From Paludisphaera borealis (GTDB lineage: Bacteria; Planctomycetota; Planctomycetia; Isosphaerales; Isosphaeraceae): a DNA stretch of 64,000 bases. Position numbers and translations under genes: made by a program. The stretch spans positions 5,704,001 to 5,768,000 of the forward strand of contig NZ_CP019082.1 of assembly GCF_001956985.1 (NCBI RefSeq), read 5' to 3'. Numbering within the stretch: the stretch's first letter is position 1; every line of letters starts with the position of its first letter. The notes under the pieces are model-generated. The model worked only from the letters and a program-made list of their open reading frames with translations. It did no database searches and had not been told where the DNA came from. Of the stretch, positions 57,594-64,000 are shown piece after piece.

Positions 57594-58257
57594 GCCGGGC
57601 GAGCAAGGCGGTGACGTCGTAGCCGCGAAGATCGGCGACGACCTCGTCGGCTCCGGCGTCCCAGAGCGCCTGGGCGGGGTTGCTCGACTCGACGCCCACC
57701 GCGTACATGCCGGCGGCCTTGGCAGCCTGGACGCCGACTGGGGCGTCTTCGAAGACGACCGACCGCTCGGGCGCGCCGCCCGCCCCGGCCGCGGCGGCCA
57801 GGAAGACCTGTGGGTCGGGCTTGCCCCGCGTGACGTCTTCGAGCGAGGCGATCTTGGCGAACCGGCCGTCCAGGCCGCACTCGCTCACCGTCAGGTCGAG
57901 GTTCGCGCGGACGCCGCTCGACCCGATCGCCAGCGCCACTCCGGCCTCGGTCAGGGCGTCGAGCACGTCGCGGACGCCGTCCATCAGGGCGATCCGGCCG
58001 CGTGCGAGGTCGCGATAACAGACTTCCTTGCGGTCGGAGAGGCCGGCGATCTCAGCGTCGGTGATCGTCTCGCCCGCGACCATGCGGAGGATGCTCGGGT
58101 TCGTCATCCCGAACGTCTGGTGGATGAATTCCGGAGACAGGGCCATTCCAGTCTGCCGGCCCAGCTCCTCCCAGGCGTCCTGGTGAAGCTTGAGCGTATC
58201 GACGAGCACGCCGTCGTGGTCGAAGATGGCGAGAAACGAACCGTTGGTGGTGGACAA
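57574..58257 (-). CDS. HAD-superfamily phosphatase/phosphoglucomutase-like
   Basis: 227 aa from a TTG start at 58257, AGGAG upstream. Motif I FDHDGVLVDTLK (nucleophile and acid/base Asp), motif II GSSGVR, motif III RGKPDPQVFL and motif IV VVFEDAPVGVQAAKAAGM are intact with a cap domain inserted after motif I. It resembles beta-phosphoglucomutase or small-sugar phosphatases; substrate unknown. It is followed downstream by the convergent PNP, overlapping by 20 bp. Confidence 0.88.
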   Translation of the reverse strand: MSTTNGSFLAIFDHDGVLVDTLKLHQDAWEELGRQTGMALSPEFIHQTFGMTNPSILRMVAGETITDAEIAGLSDRKEVCYRDLARGRIALMDGVRDVLDALTEAGVALAIGSSGVRANLDLTVSECGLDGRFAKIASLEDVTRGKPDPQVFLAAAAGAGGAPERSVVFEDAPVGVQAAKAAGMYAVGVESSNPAQALWDAGADEVVADLRGYDVTALLARLRDRRS

Positions 58258-58329
58258 GGCGGGCTCCTGGAGGGGCGGGCGGGAGGCCGACGTCGATGTC
58301 GGCGTCGGCTCTGTGATTTCGGCGGGGGG

Positions 58330-59718
58330 CTACACGGATTCGCAGACCGCGTCGATCTCGTTGACGATCTGTCGCATCGTGATGGTGCGGTCGCCCGGGT
58401 CGGGGGTCAGCATCGACTGCAACAGCCCCGTGAACGGCTCGCCGGCCTCGGAGGCCATCGCGTGACGGTCGAGGTTGCGGATCTGGTCGAGAACCCGAAG
58501 GATGTTGCCGTCGGCGAACGCCGTCTTGCCGGTCGTCAGTTCGTAGAACACGATACCCAGCGAGAAGACGTCGCTGGCGAACGAGGCGGGCTCGCCCCGG
58601 GTCTGTTCGGGCGCCAGGTAGCGCGGGGTTCCGAACAGGCCGTCGCCCGACTCGGCGATGCCAAGCTCGGTCGTCTCGTCGGTCTTCATCGCCTGAATCC
58701 GGTGCAGCCGCCGGGCGAGGCCGAAGTCGAGGATTTTGACGAACCCGTCTTCGCTGAGCATGATGTTTTCGGGCTTGAGGTCGCCGTGGACGATGCCGGC
58801 GTCGTGGGCGGCGGCCATGCCCGCCGCGATCTGGCGGCTGACGTCGAGCAGGCCGTCGGACGCCAGCGTCCGGGCCCGGGCCACCTGCGCGAGCGACAGG
58901 CCGTCGACGAATTCCATGGCGATGATCGGCAGCCCCGCCGTGTCGTCGACGGCGTAGATCGTCGACACGTTCGGGTGGTTGAGCGCCGCCGCCGAGCGCG
59001 CTTCGGCCAGCACGGTGCTCGGCGTGACCGGGCAATCCTTGCGGAAGATCTTGAGGGCGACCGGACGATCGAGCTGGAGGTCGCGGGCCAGGTAGACCCG
59101 AGCGAACGTCCCCACGCCGATCTCGGAGTCGATCAGGTAGTGCGAGAAGATATGACCCGGCCGCAAGGCGGCGTAGGGGTCGATGTGCGAGCTGTCCGAC
59201 ATCCAGTCCTCGCGGCAGAGGCCGCCCGACTGAAGCGCGGTGAGGACCCGGATCACTTCCTGGCTCCGCCGGCCGACGCTCAGGCTGTGGACGACCTGAT
59301 ACTGGATCAGCCCCTCGGGATCGATGATGAACGTCCCGCGAACCGCCACGTTCTCGCGCGACTGGTAAACGCCGTAGGCGCGCGAGACCTCGCCGTCGGG
59401 ATCGCTGGCCAGGGGGAAGTTGAGCCCTCCCAGCCCCCCTTGGGCCTTCGGGGTGGCCATCCACCGCTCGTGCAGGTCGACCGGATCGCAACCGATCGCC
59501 AGCAGGTCGCAATTCAGTTCCGCGAGTTCCTCATGCCGCTGGCTCAGGCCGATCAACTCGGTGGGGCAGACCATCGAGAAGTCGCGCGGATAGAAGACCA
59601 GGATCAGCCAGCGGCCGCTGGAGTCGCTCAACCGCGCCCGGCCTCGATCCGGGTCGGGGAATCGCGTGCAGGGCAGATCGAACGCCGGCGCGGGGTTGCC
59701 GATCAAGGTGGTTTGCAT
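58330..59718 (-). CDS. 2-Cys peroxiredoxin fused to a Ser/Thr protein kinase
   Basis: 462 aa from ATG 59718. Residues 1-175 are an AhpC-type peroxiredoxin: PAFDLPCTRF, FYPRDFSMVCPTELIGL with the peroxidatic Cys51, the Arg-containing FPLASDPDGEVSRAYGV, and LCREDW with the resolving Cys168, in the position AhpC uses. Residues about 193-460 are a complete bacterial Ser/Thr kinase domain: G-loop IGVGTFARVYLARD, Lys223 in VALKIF, Glu239, HGDLKPENIM with catalytic Asp313, DFG at 331-333, YLAPEQTRGE. No membrane segment is seen, so it is cytosolic. Direct domain fusion suggests peroxide-controlled kinase activity through the Cys pair; that is inference. No weak ribosome site decides the start, but the N-terminus fits peroxiredoxins. 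Confidence 0.92.
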   Translation of the reverse strand: MQTTLIGNPAPAFDLPCTRFPDPDRGRARLSDSSGRWLILVFYPRDFSMVCPTELIGLSQRHEELAELNCDLLAIGCDPVDLHERWMATPKAQGGLGGLNFPLASDPDGEVSRAYGVYQSRENVAVRGTFIIDPEGLIQYQVVHSLSVGRRSQEVIRVLTALQSGGLCREDWMSDSSHIDPYAALRPGHIFSHYLIDSEIGVGTFARVYLARDLQLDRPVALKIFRKDCPVTPSTVLAEARSAAALNHPNVSTIYAVDDTAGLPIIAMEFVDGLSLAQVARARTLASDGLLDVSRQIAAGMAAAHDAGIVHGDLKPENIMLSEDGFVKILDFGLARRLHRIQAMKTDETTELGIAESGDGLFGTPRYLAPEQTRGEPASFASDVFSLGIVFYELTTGKTAFADGNILRVLDQIRNLDRHAMASEAGEPFTGLLQSMLTPDPGDRTITMRQIVNEIDAVCESV

Positions 59719-59890
59719 CGTGTTCCGAAACTCACAAACGCTTCGGCCGTCGAATTCTTCGGACCGTTCGGGTTGGTCGATTATACCACGGCCGACAAGC
59801 CCAGGAGGTCGAGCGGCGGTTGTTTCGCGGGTCGGCTTGTCCTACGCTGGCGAGTGTTAGGGCGAGGCTGACGGCCGGGGAGGTGTTTCA

Positions 59891-60505
59891 ATGCGAGCCG
59901 CGATGCACACGGTGGGCGAGGAGATCGAGGGGATCTTTGGGTTCCTCGGCGTGATCTGGGCGGTCTACCTCGTCAGTTTCATGGCGCCGGGCGTCGACCG
60001 GTTCGGCGTCGTGCCGCGCACGGTCGGCGGGCTGGTCGGAATCGCGGCCATGCCGTTCCTGCATGCGAGCTTCGCGCATTTGCTGGGCAATACGGTCCCC
60101 CTTTTCATCCTCCTGACGATACTCGCGGGGTCGCGGGCTCAGTCCTGGAAGATCGTCGCCGGCATCACCTTTTTGAGCGGGTTCCTGCTGTGGGTCTTCG
60201 GCCGGCCCGCGATCCACATCGGGGCGAGCGGGCTGGTCTTCGGGTTGATCACGTTTTTAATCGCTTCGGGCCTGCTCGAACGCCGACCGATCCCGTTGCT
60301 TGTTTCGGTGCTCGTTGGGTTCCTGTACGGCGGATCGCTCGTCTTCGGCGTTGTGCCGGGGCTGCAATCCGGCGTCTCCTGGGACGGCCATCTCTGCGGC
60401 GCGGTCGCCGGGGGGGCGGCGGCCTACGCGCTGGTTTCCGGCGGCCCGCGACGCGTCGGTGGAATCGAATCAGAGCCGATGTCGATCGAGAAGCCCGTCT
60501 TGTGA
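59891..60505 (+). CDS. Rhomboid-family intramembrane serine protease, minimal form
   Basis: 204 aa from ATG 59891, GGAGG upstream. The catalytic Ser is in IHIGASGLVFGLITF and the His in SWDGHLCGAVAGGAAAYAL; HASFAHLLGNTVPLFIL supplies the N-terminal Asn/His element. About six membrane segments fill the protein, with only a short C-terminal tail, unlike the longer rhomboid at 39749-40924. Substrate unknown. It is divergent from the peroxiredoxin-kinase gene, 172 bp away. Confidence 0.9.
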   Translation: MRAAMHTVGEEIEGIFGFLGVIWAVYLVSFMAPGVDRFGVVPRTVGGLVGIAAMPFLHASFAHLLGNTVPLFILLTILAGSRAQSWKIVAGITFLSGFLLWVFGRPAIHIGASGLVFGLITFLIASGLLERRPIPLLVSVLVGFLYGGSLVFGVVPGLQSGVSWDGHLCGAVAGGAAAYALVSGGPRRVGGIESEPMSIEKPVL

Positions 60506-60656
60506 GAAATCGGATTTTGGGGTAATCGAGGCTTTCGAGAATCCGGCGCGGCGTCACGTCACATCTTCAACGGCTCGCGGCGCGGCTCTCTCGATTCGTC
60601 CCAACGTACCTGGAATCGGATTCGATCCACACCGAATCTCGTGGTGCTCGATCGTT

Positions 60657-61814
60657 ATGAATGCAAACAGCTCCCGCTCGAAGACGACCCGCGAACAGGG
60701 GTGGTCCTGGCGCCGGGCCAAGGACGGCGTCCCGTTCCTGGCGTGCGCCTCGCTGCTGGCGATCTCGACGATCCAGCCCGAGACCGACCTGCTGCGGGTG
60801 GCGAAGGGGAAGACCCGCGTCGGTCGCGAGCTGCGACACGTCGAGACCGGGGGATATTACGAGCAACTGATCGGCAAGAGCGGGCTTTCGGAGCGCGACG
60901 CGGTCGTCGACGACGAGAACGGCCAGCCCCCCCCGGGTTGGGTTCCGTCGGGCGCTTCGGGCATCGTCGATTCGGACCCGACGTATCTCCGATGGCGGAT
61001 GAAGCCCAACCTCGACATGGTGTGGAACGGCGCTCCATTTCACACCAACAGCCGGGGGTACCGAACTCCGGAGGTGTCGCTCGACAAGCCCGCAGACGTC
61101 TATCGGATCGTCGTCATCGGCTCATCGAACACCATGGGGCACGGGGTCACCGACGACGAGGCGTACCCGCGCCTCCTGGAGACCTGGCTTCAGGGCTTGC
61201 CCGATTTGGGCCGCCGCGTCGAGGTCGTGAACCTGGCGGTCTCGGGCGATTCGCCCTCGCGGCGCCTGCTCCGGATGTCGATGGAGGCCGAGCGCTACCA
61301 GCCCGACTGGATCCTCTGCGACGCCTCGATCCTCGACCCGTCGCTTGAAGAACGGCATCTCGACGCGATTGTTCACACGGACCCGCGGCCGACAGTCCCT
61401 CTGGAGTACGTCGCCGCTGCACTCCGTCGATCGAAGGTCTCGGCCGGCGACTCGCCCGAAGAGTTTCAGCGGAAGATCCGCTTCGAGCTGAAAGCCTTGC
61501 TCGATGGCGCTTACGGCGGCTGGGGCGACTTCTCGAGGCGGACCGGCTTGCCGGTCACCGTGGTGATGCTCCCCCGAGCCGACGAGAAACGCGATAATCC
61601 GATCATGCAGAAATTGATGCACGGTTATGTGCGTCGCTATCGGCTCGACTGCCTCGACCTGAGCGCCGCGTTCGGCGATCTCCGCGTCGACGAGTTCCGG
61701 GTTTCCGCCTGGGACAAGCACCCCAGCGTCAAGGGCCACCAGGTGATCTTCCAGGCCCTTCGCGACGCGCTCGCAGCTCGGGGGACGCTTCCGGGCTTGC
61801 GACTGCCCGAGTGA
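60657..61814 (+). CDS. SGNH/GDSL-like hydrolase
   Basis: 385 aa from ATG 60657. An N-terminal hydrophobic segment (VPFLACASLLAIS) suggests a signal or membrane anchor. The catalytic blocks are IVVIGSSNTMGHGV (Ser nucleophile), NLAVSGDSPSRR and, near the C-terminus, AWDKHPSVKGHQVIF with the Asp-His pair. The Ser motif is GSSN rather than GDSL, as in several SGNH acyl-hydrolase groups (the AlgX/O-acetyl type). Extracytoplasmic esterase or acyltransferase is likely. No strong ribosome site is seen. Confidence 0.8.
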   Translation: MNANSSRSKTTREQGWSWRRAKDGVPFLACASLLAISTIQPETDLLRVAKGKTRVGRELRHVETGGYYEQLIGKSGLSERDAVVDDENGQPPPGWVPSGASGIVDSDPTYLRWRMKPNLDMVWNGAPFHTNSRGYRTPEVSLDKPADVYRIVVIGSSNTMGHGVTDDEAYPRLLETWLQGLPDLGRRVEVVNLAVSGDSPSRRLLRMSMEAERYQPDWILCDASILDPSLEERHLDAIVHTDPRPTVPLEYVAAALRRSKVSAGDSPEEFQRKIRFELKALLDGAYGGWGDFSRRTGLPVTVVMLPRADEKRDNPIMQKLMHGYVRRYRLDCLDLSAAFGDLRVDEFRVSAWDKHPSVKGHQVIFQALRDALAARGTLPGLRLPE

Positions 61815-61994
61815 ATGCGATGCGTCCGAACGTCGCGTTCCGCGGCGGGGCGTCGGGCGGTTTGATTGGCATTGTCGATCTTCCCCAATTCGACTAAAGT
61901 CCGGCGCGAGTCGGGACGACGGGGGCACGAGCGTGCGCCTGTTCGTCTAACGCTGGCGGGATCGTGTCGCTGTTCATGGAAGAGCAGTGTGGGG

Positions 61995-62408
61995 ATGAGG
62001 CGATTGATCGCGATGAACGGCCTGGTCTTGATCCTGGGGATTTCCTCGGGGTGCGGTCTGGGCCCGCGCAACTTTCGCAAGATCCAGCATCCCGCGCCCC
62101 TGGTGCGGGCCCGGGCGCTCAGTCTCGGCGATCAGCGGTCGAGTTCGCAGGTCGTGCCGGCGCTGGTCGCGCGGTTGAACGACGCCGATCCGGTCGTCCG
62201 GCTCGCGGCTCACGAGGAGTTGAAGAAGCGGACCGGCCAGGATTTCGGCTACGTGCCGTGGGCCGAGGAGCCCGAGCGGCAGGCCGCTGTGGCGCGCTGG
62301 AAAGACTGGCTGGGCGGGCGACCGCCGGCCGGGACGCCCTCGCCGCAGAAGCCGGGCAAGACGCTGCCGGCGACGGCCACGCAGTACCGCCAAACCATCC
62401 GGGGGTGA
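61995..62408 (+). CDS. Small lipoprotein with a HEAT-like segment
   Basis: 137 aa from ATG 61995. The N-terminus (LIAMNGLVLILGISSGC) fits a lipobox ending in Cys at about residue 20. The remaining part contains a HEAT-repeat-like stretch (VVPALVARLNDADPVVRLAAHEELKKRTG) and an aromatic C-terminal segment (WKDWLGGRPPAG). It is 7 bp upstream of the MlaE-like gene, so probably in the same operon. Lipidation is inferred. Confidence 0.75.
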   Translation: MRRLIAMNGLVLILGISSGCGLGPRNFRKIQHPAPLVRARALSLGDQRSSSQVVPALVARLNDADPVVRLAAHEELKKRTGQDFGYVPWAEEPERQAAVARWKDWLGGRPPAGTPSPQKPGKTLPATATQYRQTIRG

Positions 62409-62415
62409 GATCGAC

Positions 62416-63375
62416 ATGGCGCTTGGCACCAGCATGAACGCCTCCGAATCCGAATCGCCCGCCTGGCTGGCGCCGATCGGCTGGCTTGGCTGGTTGGTCG
62501 TGGGGACGCTCGGCCACCTGGGCGCGACGGCCGTGGTGATGATCTCGGCCGCGACATCGTTCGTTCGATCGTCCGACGACGACGAGGAAGCCGGGCTCTG
62601 GTCGGCGACGATCGCCGAGCTGTCGTGGATGCTGTTCGCCGGCTGTCCGCTCGTCGGCCTGGTTCACGTCGCGATGGGCTCGTTCCTGTCGTTGCAGGCG
62701 TATTACGGCAGCACATTCGTGGACGGCACGGGGGCGGTCGTGGGAGTCGGGCTGCTCCGCAACCTCGCCTCGATGATGACCGGCCTGACACTGGCGGGCC
62801 TCTTGCCCGTGCGGATCATCCCCGAGCTTCGCGGCATGCAACGCCGACGCCGGATCGAGCGGGCGCGGGCGACTCAAGCGGAAGCCGTCCGCGGCTCGAC
62901 GGGTCGGCCGACGGCCGCCGAGCGCGAGGCGCCGATCCCCTCGCCGGGCCGGCTGGCCGGGCCCAGGCTGTTGGCGGCCGTCGTGGCGACGCCGCTGCTC
63001 TCGATCTGGGGGTGCCTCGTGGGGACGGTCGTGGGCTGGCAATCGTCGGGAACGCTCATGGGCCTCCCCTCGGAGACGTTCTTCCTGATGTTCGTGCGGA
63101 TGATCTGGTACCGCGACGTGGTCGGGCTGCTGGTCAAGGGGTCGCTGTTCGGCCTCTTCACCGCGGCGCTCTCCTGTTCGGAAGGGCTGAGAAACGACGA
63201 GTCGGAAACGGACGGAGACGAGGTCCGGGGCGGGTCGACGCACGGGGCGGCGATCCTCCGCGCCTCGTGCCTGTCGATGGCGGCCATCCTGCTGATCAAC
63301 ATGACCTGGTTCGTCCTGATCTATCATGCGGCTCCGGTCTACGGGCCGTCGCTGTTGCAACCACCGACTCCGTGA
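62416..63375 (+). CDS. MlaE-family ABC transporter permease
   Basis: 319 aa from ATG 62416, 7 bp after the lipoprotein gene. About five hydrophobic segments, with the family's conserved C-terminal part LPSETFFLMFVRMIWYRDVVGLLVKGSLFGLFTAALSCSEGL. The middle holds a charged low-complexity insert (GMQRRRRIERARATQAEAVRG to PTAAEREAP) that is longer than usual. It should form the permease of an MCE-type lipid transporter with the following MlaD-like protein and an ATPase not in the window. Confidence 0.85.
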   Translation: MALGTSMNASESESPAWLAPIGWLGWLVVGTLGHLGATAVVMISAATSFVRSSDDDEEAGLWSATIAELSWMLFAGCPLVGLVHVAMGSFLSLQAYYGSTFVDGTGAVVGVGLLRNLASMMTGLTLAGLLPVRIIPELRGMQRRRRIERARATQAEAVRGSTGRPTAAEREAPIPSPGRLAGPRLLAAVVATPLLSIWGCLVGTVVGWQSSGTLMGLPSETFFLMFVRMIWYRDVVGLLVKGSLFGLFTAALSCSEGLRNDESETDGDEVRGGSTHGAAILRASCLSMAAILLINMTWFVLIYHAAPVYGPSLLQPPTP

Positions 63376-63422
63376 CGGGCCGGGCCGTCGTAAGTACAAT
63401 CCACACCGGGGAGGGAACCCCA

Positions 63423-64000
63423 ATGCGTGCGCGATCGTCGATGCGAGAAGTCTGGATCGGTCTCCTTGTGATCGGGGCCCTGGCGGGCCTGCTCGGTCTC
63501 GTGGGGCTGGCCAGCGACGGCCCGGGCTTCCTTGCGCCGCAGAAGACCATCAACGTGATCTTCCGCGACGGCCAGGGCATCCGGGTGGGGAGTCCGGTGC
63601 GAATCGCCGGGCTCGACGCCGGCAACGTCGTCGACCTGTCGTTGGTCGAGGTCGAGGGCTCGCTCCGCGCCCAGGTGCGGCTGTCGCTCCCCACGAGCCT
63701 GCTCAAGAAGCTCAAGCAGGACGTGAAGGTGACGATCGCGCCGGGGCTCACGGGGATGAGCCACGTCAACGTGGTGGCCTCCGGCCGGTCGGACGTCGCG
63801 CTGGTGCCGGGGCAGACGATCCAGGGGGTCGAGTCGTCGTTCTTCGACCCGATCATCGAACAGGTGGGCCTGGGGCCGCAGGAGCGGAACCACCTCAGCC
63901 ACACGATCGCTGAGGTCCGCCAGACGGTCGACTCCGTCGGGCCCAGGCTGCGGCAGATCCTGGCGTCGTTCGAGGACGCCTCGGGCAACGTCAAGGAGAT
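63423..64000 (+). CDS. MlaD/MCE-domain protein (C-terminus off the window)
   Basis: From ATG 63423 with GGAGGG upstream, 192 codons to the right edge without a stop. One N-terminal membrane segment (EVWIGLLVIGALAGLLGLVGLAS) is followed by a single MCE domain: INVIFRDGQGIRVGSPVRIAGLDAGNVVDLSL and VTIAPGLTGMSHVNVV. The later QTVDSVGPRLRQILASFED part is a helical region typical of MCE proteins. It should be the substrate-binding ring of the lipid transporter begun by the MlaE-like permease. Confidence 0.9.
   Translation, partial: MRARSSMREVWIGLLVIGALAGLLGLVGLASDGPGFLAPQKTINVIFRDGQGIRVGSPVRIAGLDAGNVVDLSLVEVEGSLRAQVRLSLPTSLLKKLKQDVKVTIAPGLTGMSHVNVVASGRSDVALVPGQTIQGVESSFFDPIIEQVGLGPQERNHLSHTIAEVRQTVDSVGPRLRQILASFEDASGNVKE

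Overview
The window is chromosomal DNA of a GC-rich planctomycete, most likely of the Isosphaeraceae type. Evidence: a giant 1,284-aa PVC-type dehydrogenase/HEAT/c-type heme protein, a formylglycine-type sulfatase, two neutral-ceramidase-like secreted proteins, two Uma2 nucleases, DUF1802, a very large WD40 protein, strong GC3 bias with long antisense open frames, and short dispersed intergenic repeats. The organism assignment is inference from gene content; no rRNA is present.

Layout. 1-4.3 kb: the 3'-truncated part of a huge minus-strand membrane protein (DUF4175-like N-terminus) carrying roughly 90 copies of a 5-6 residue Lys/acidic repeat. 4.3-7.0 kb: purM and a small cytochrome c, separated by clusters of dispersed inverted and direct repeats. 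6.9-13.5 kb: lipoate-protein ligase followed by a complete 2-oxoglutarate dehydrogenase set (sucA-sucB-lpdA), then tRNA-Ala(GGC). 14-21 kb: ceramidase-like enzyme, lone Phd/YefM antitoxin, DedA protein, ExbB-ExbD pair, Uma2 nuclease and a primary-like sigma factor with a clear intrinsic terminator. 21-26 kb: ECF-like sigma factor next to a 908-aa WD40 protein, then a CsbD-like stress protein and a DUF1328 peptide. 26-31 kb: trmB-like methyltransferase with an altered signature, a frameshifted hisE, and the giant heme dehydrogenase. 31-41 kb: a glycosyltransferase and a glycolate oxidase operon (glcD, a ribbon-helix-helix-like protein, glcE, glcF) running on into gpsA, DUF1802 and a rhomboid protease by overlapping start/stop codons. 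41-43.3 kb: a minus-strand set of PHP, LpxH-like and metallo-beta-lactamase hydrolases. 43.4-45.5 kb: an IS110-family transposase with a long non-coding flank and a degenerate repeat tract. 45.5-53 kb: accessory genes (second Uma2, secreted protein, antitoxin-like peptide, cREC receiver, GH127-like hydrolase, sulfatase, second ceramidase-like protein). 53-57.6 kb: a nucleoside-salvage operon (upp, pyrimidine phosphorylase, CNT transporter, purine nucleoside phosphorylase) with overlapping genes. 57.6-60.5 kb: HAD phosphatase, a peroxiredoxin fused to a Ser/Thr protein kinase, and a second rhomboid protease. 60.6-64 kb: SGNH hydrolase, lipoprotein, and the start of an MlaE-MlaD lipid-transport operon cut by the right edge.

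Functional links: the lipoate ligase probably activates the lipoyl domain of SucB; glcDEF and gpsA share an operon-like arrangement around glyoxylate/glycerol-phosphate redox metabolism; the salvage operon imports and phosphorolyses nucleosides and recovers uracil. The most unusual single gene is the peroxiredoxin-kinase fusion at 58330-59718, which has both a peroxidatic and a resolving cysteine and an intact kinase core and may be a one-polypeptide peroxide sensor. Starts were chosen from Shine-Dalgarno spacing, start/stop overlaps and family N-termini; gene calls rest on reading motifs by eye and no database search was run.
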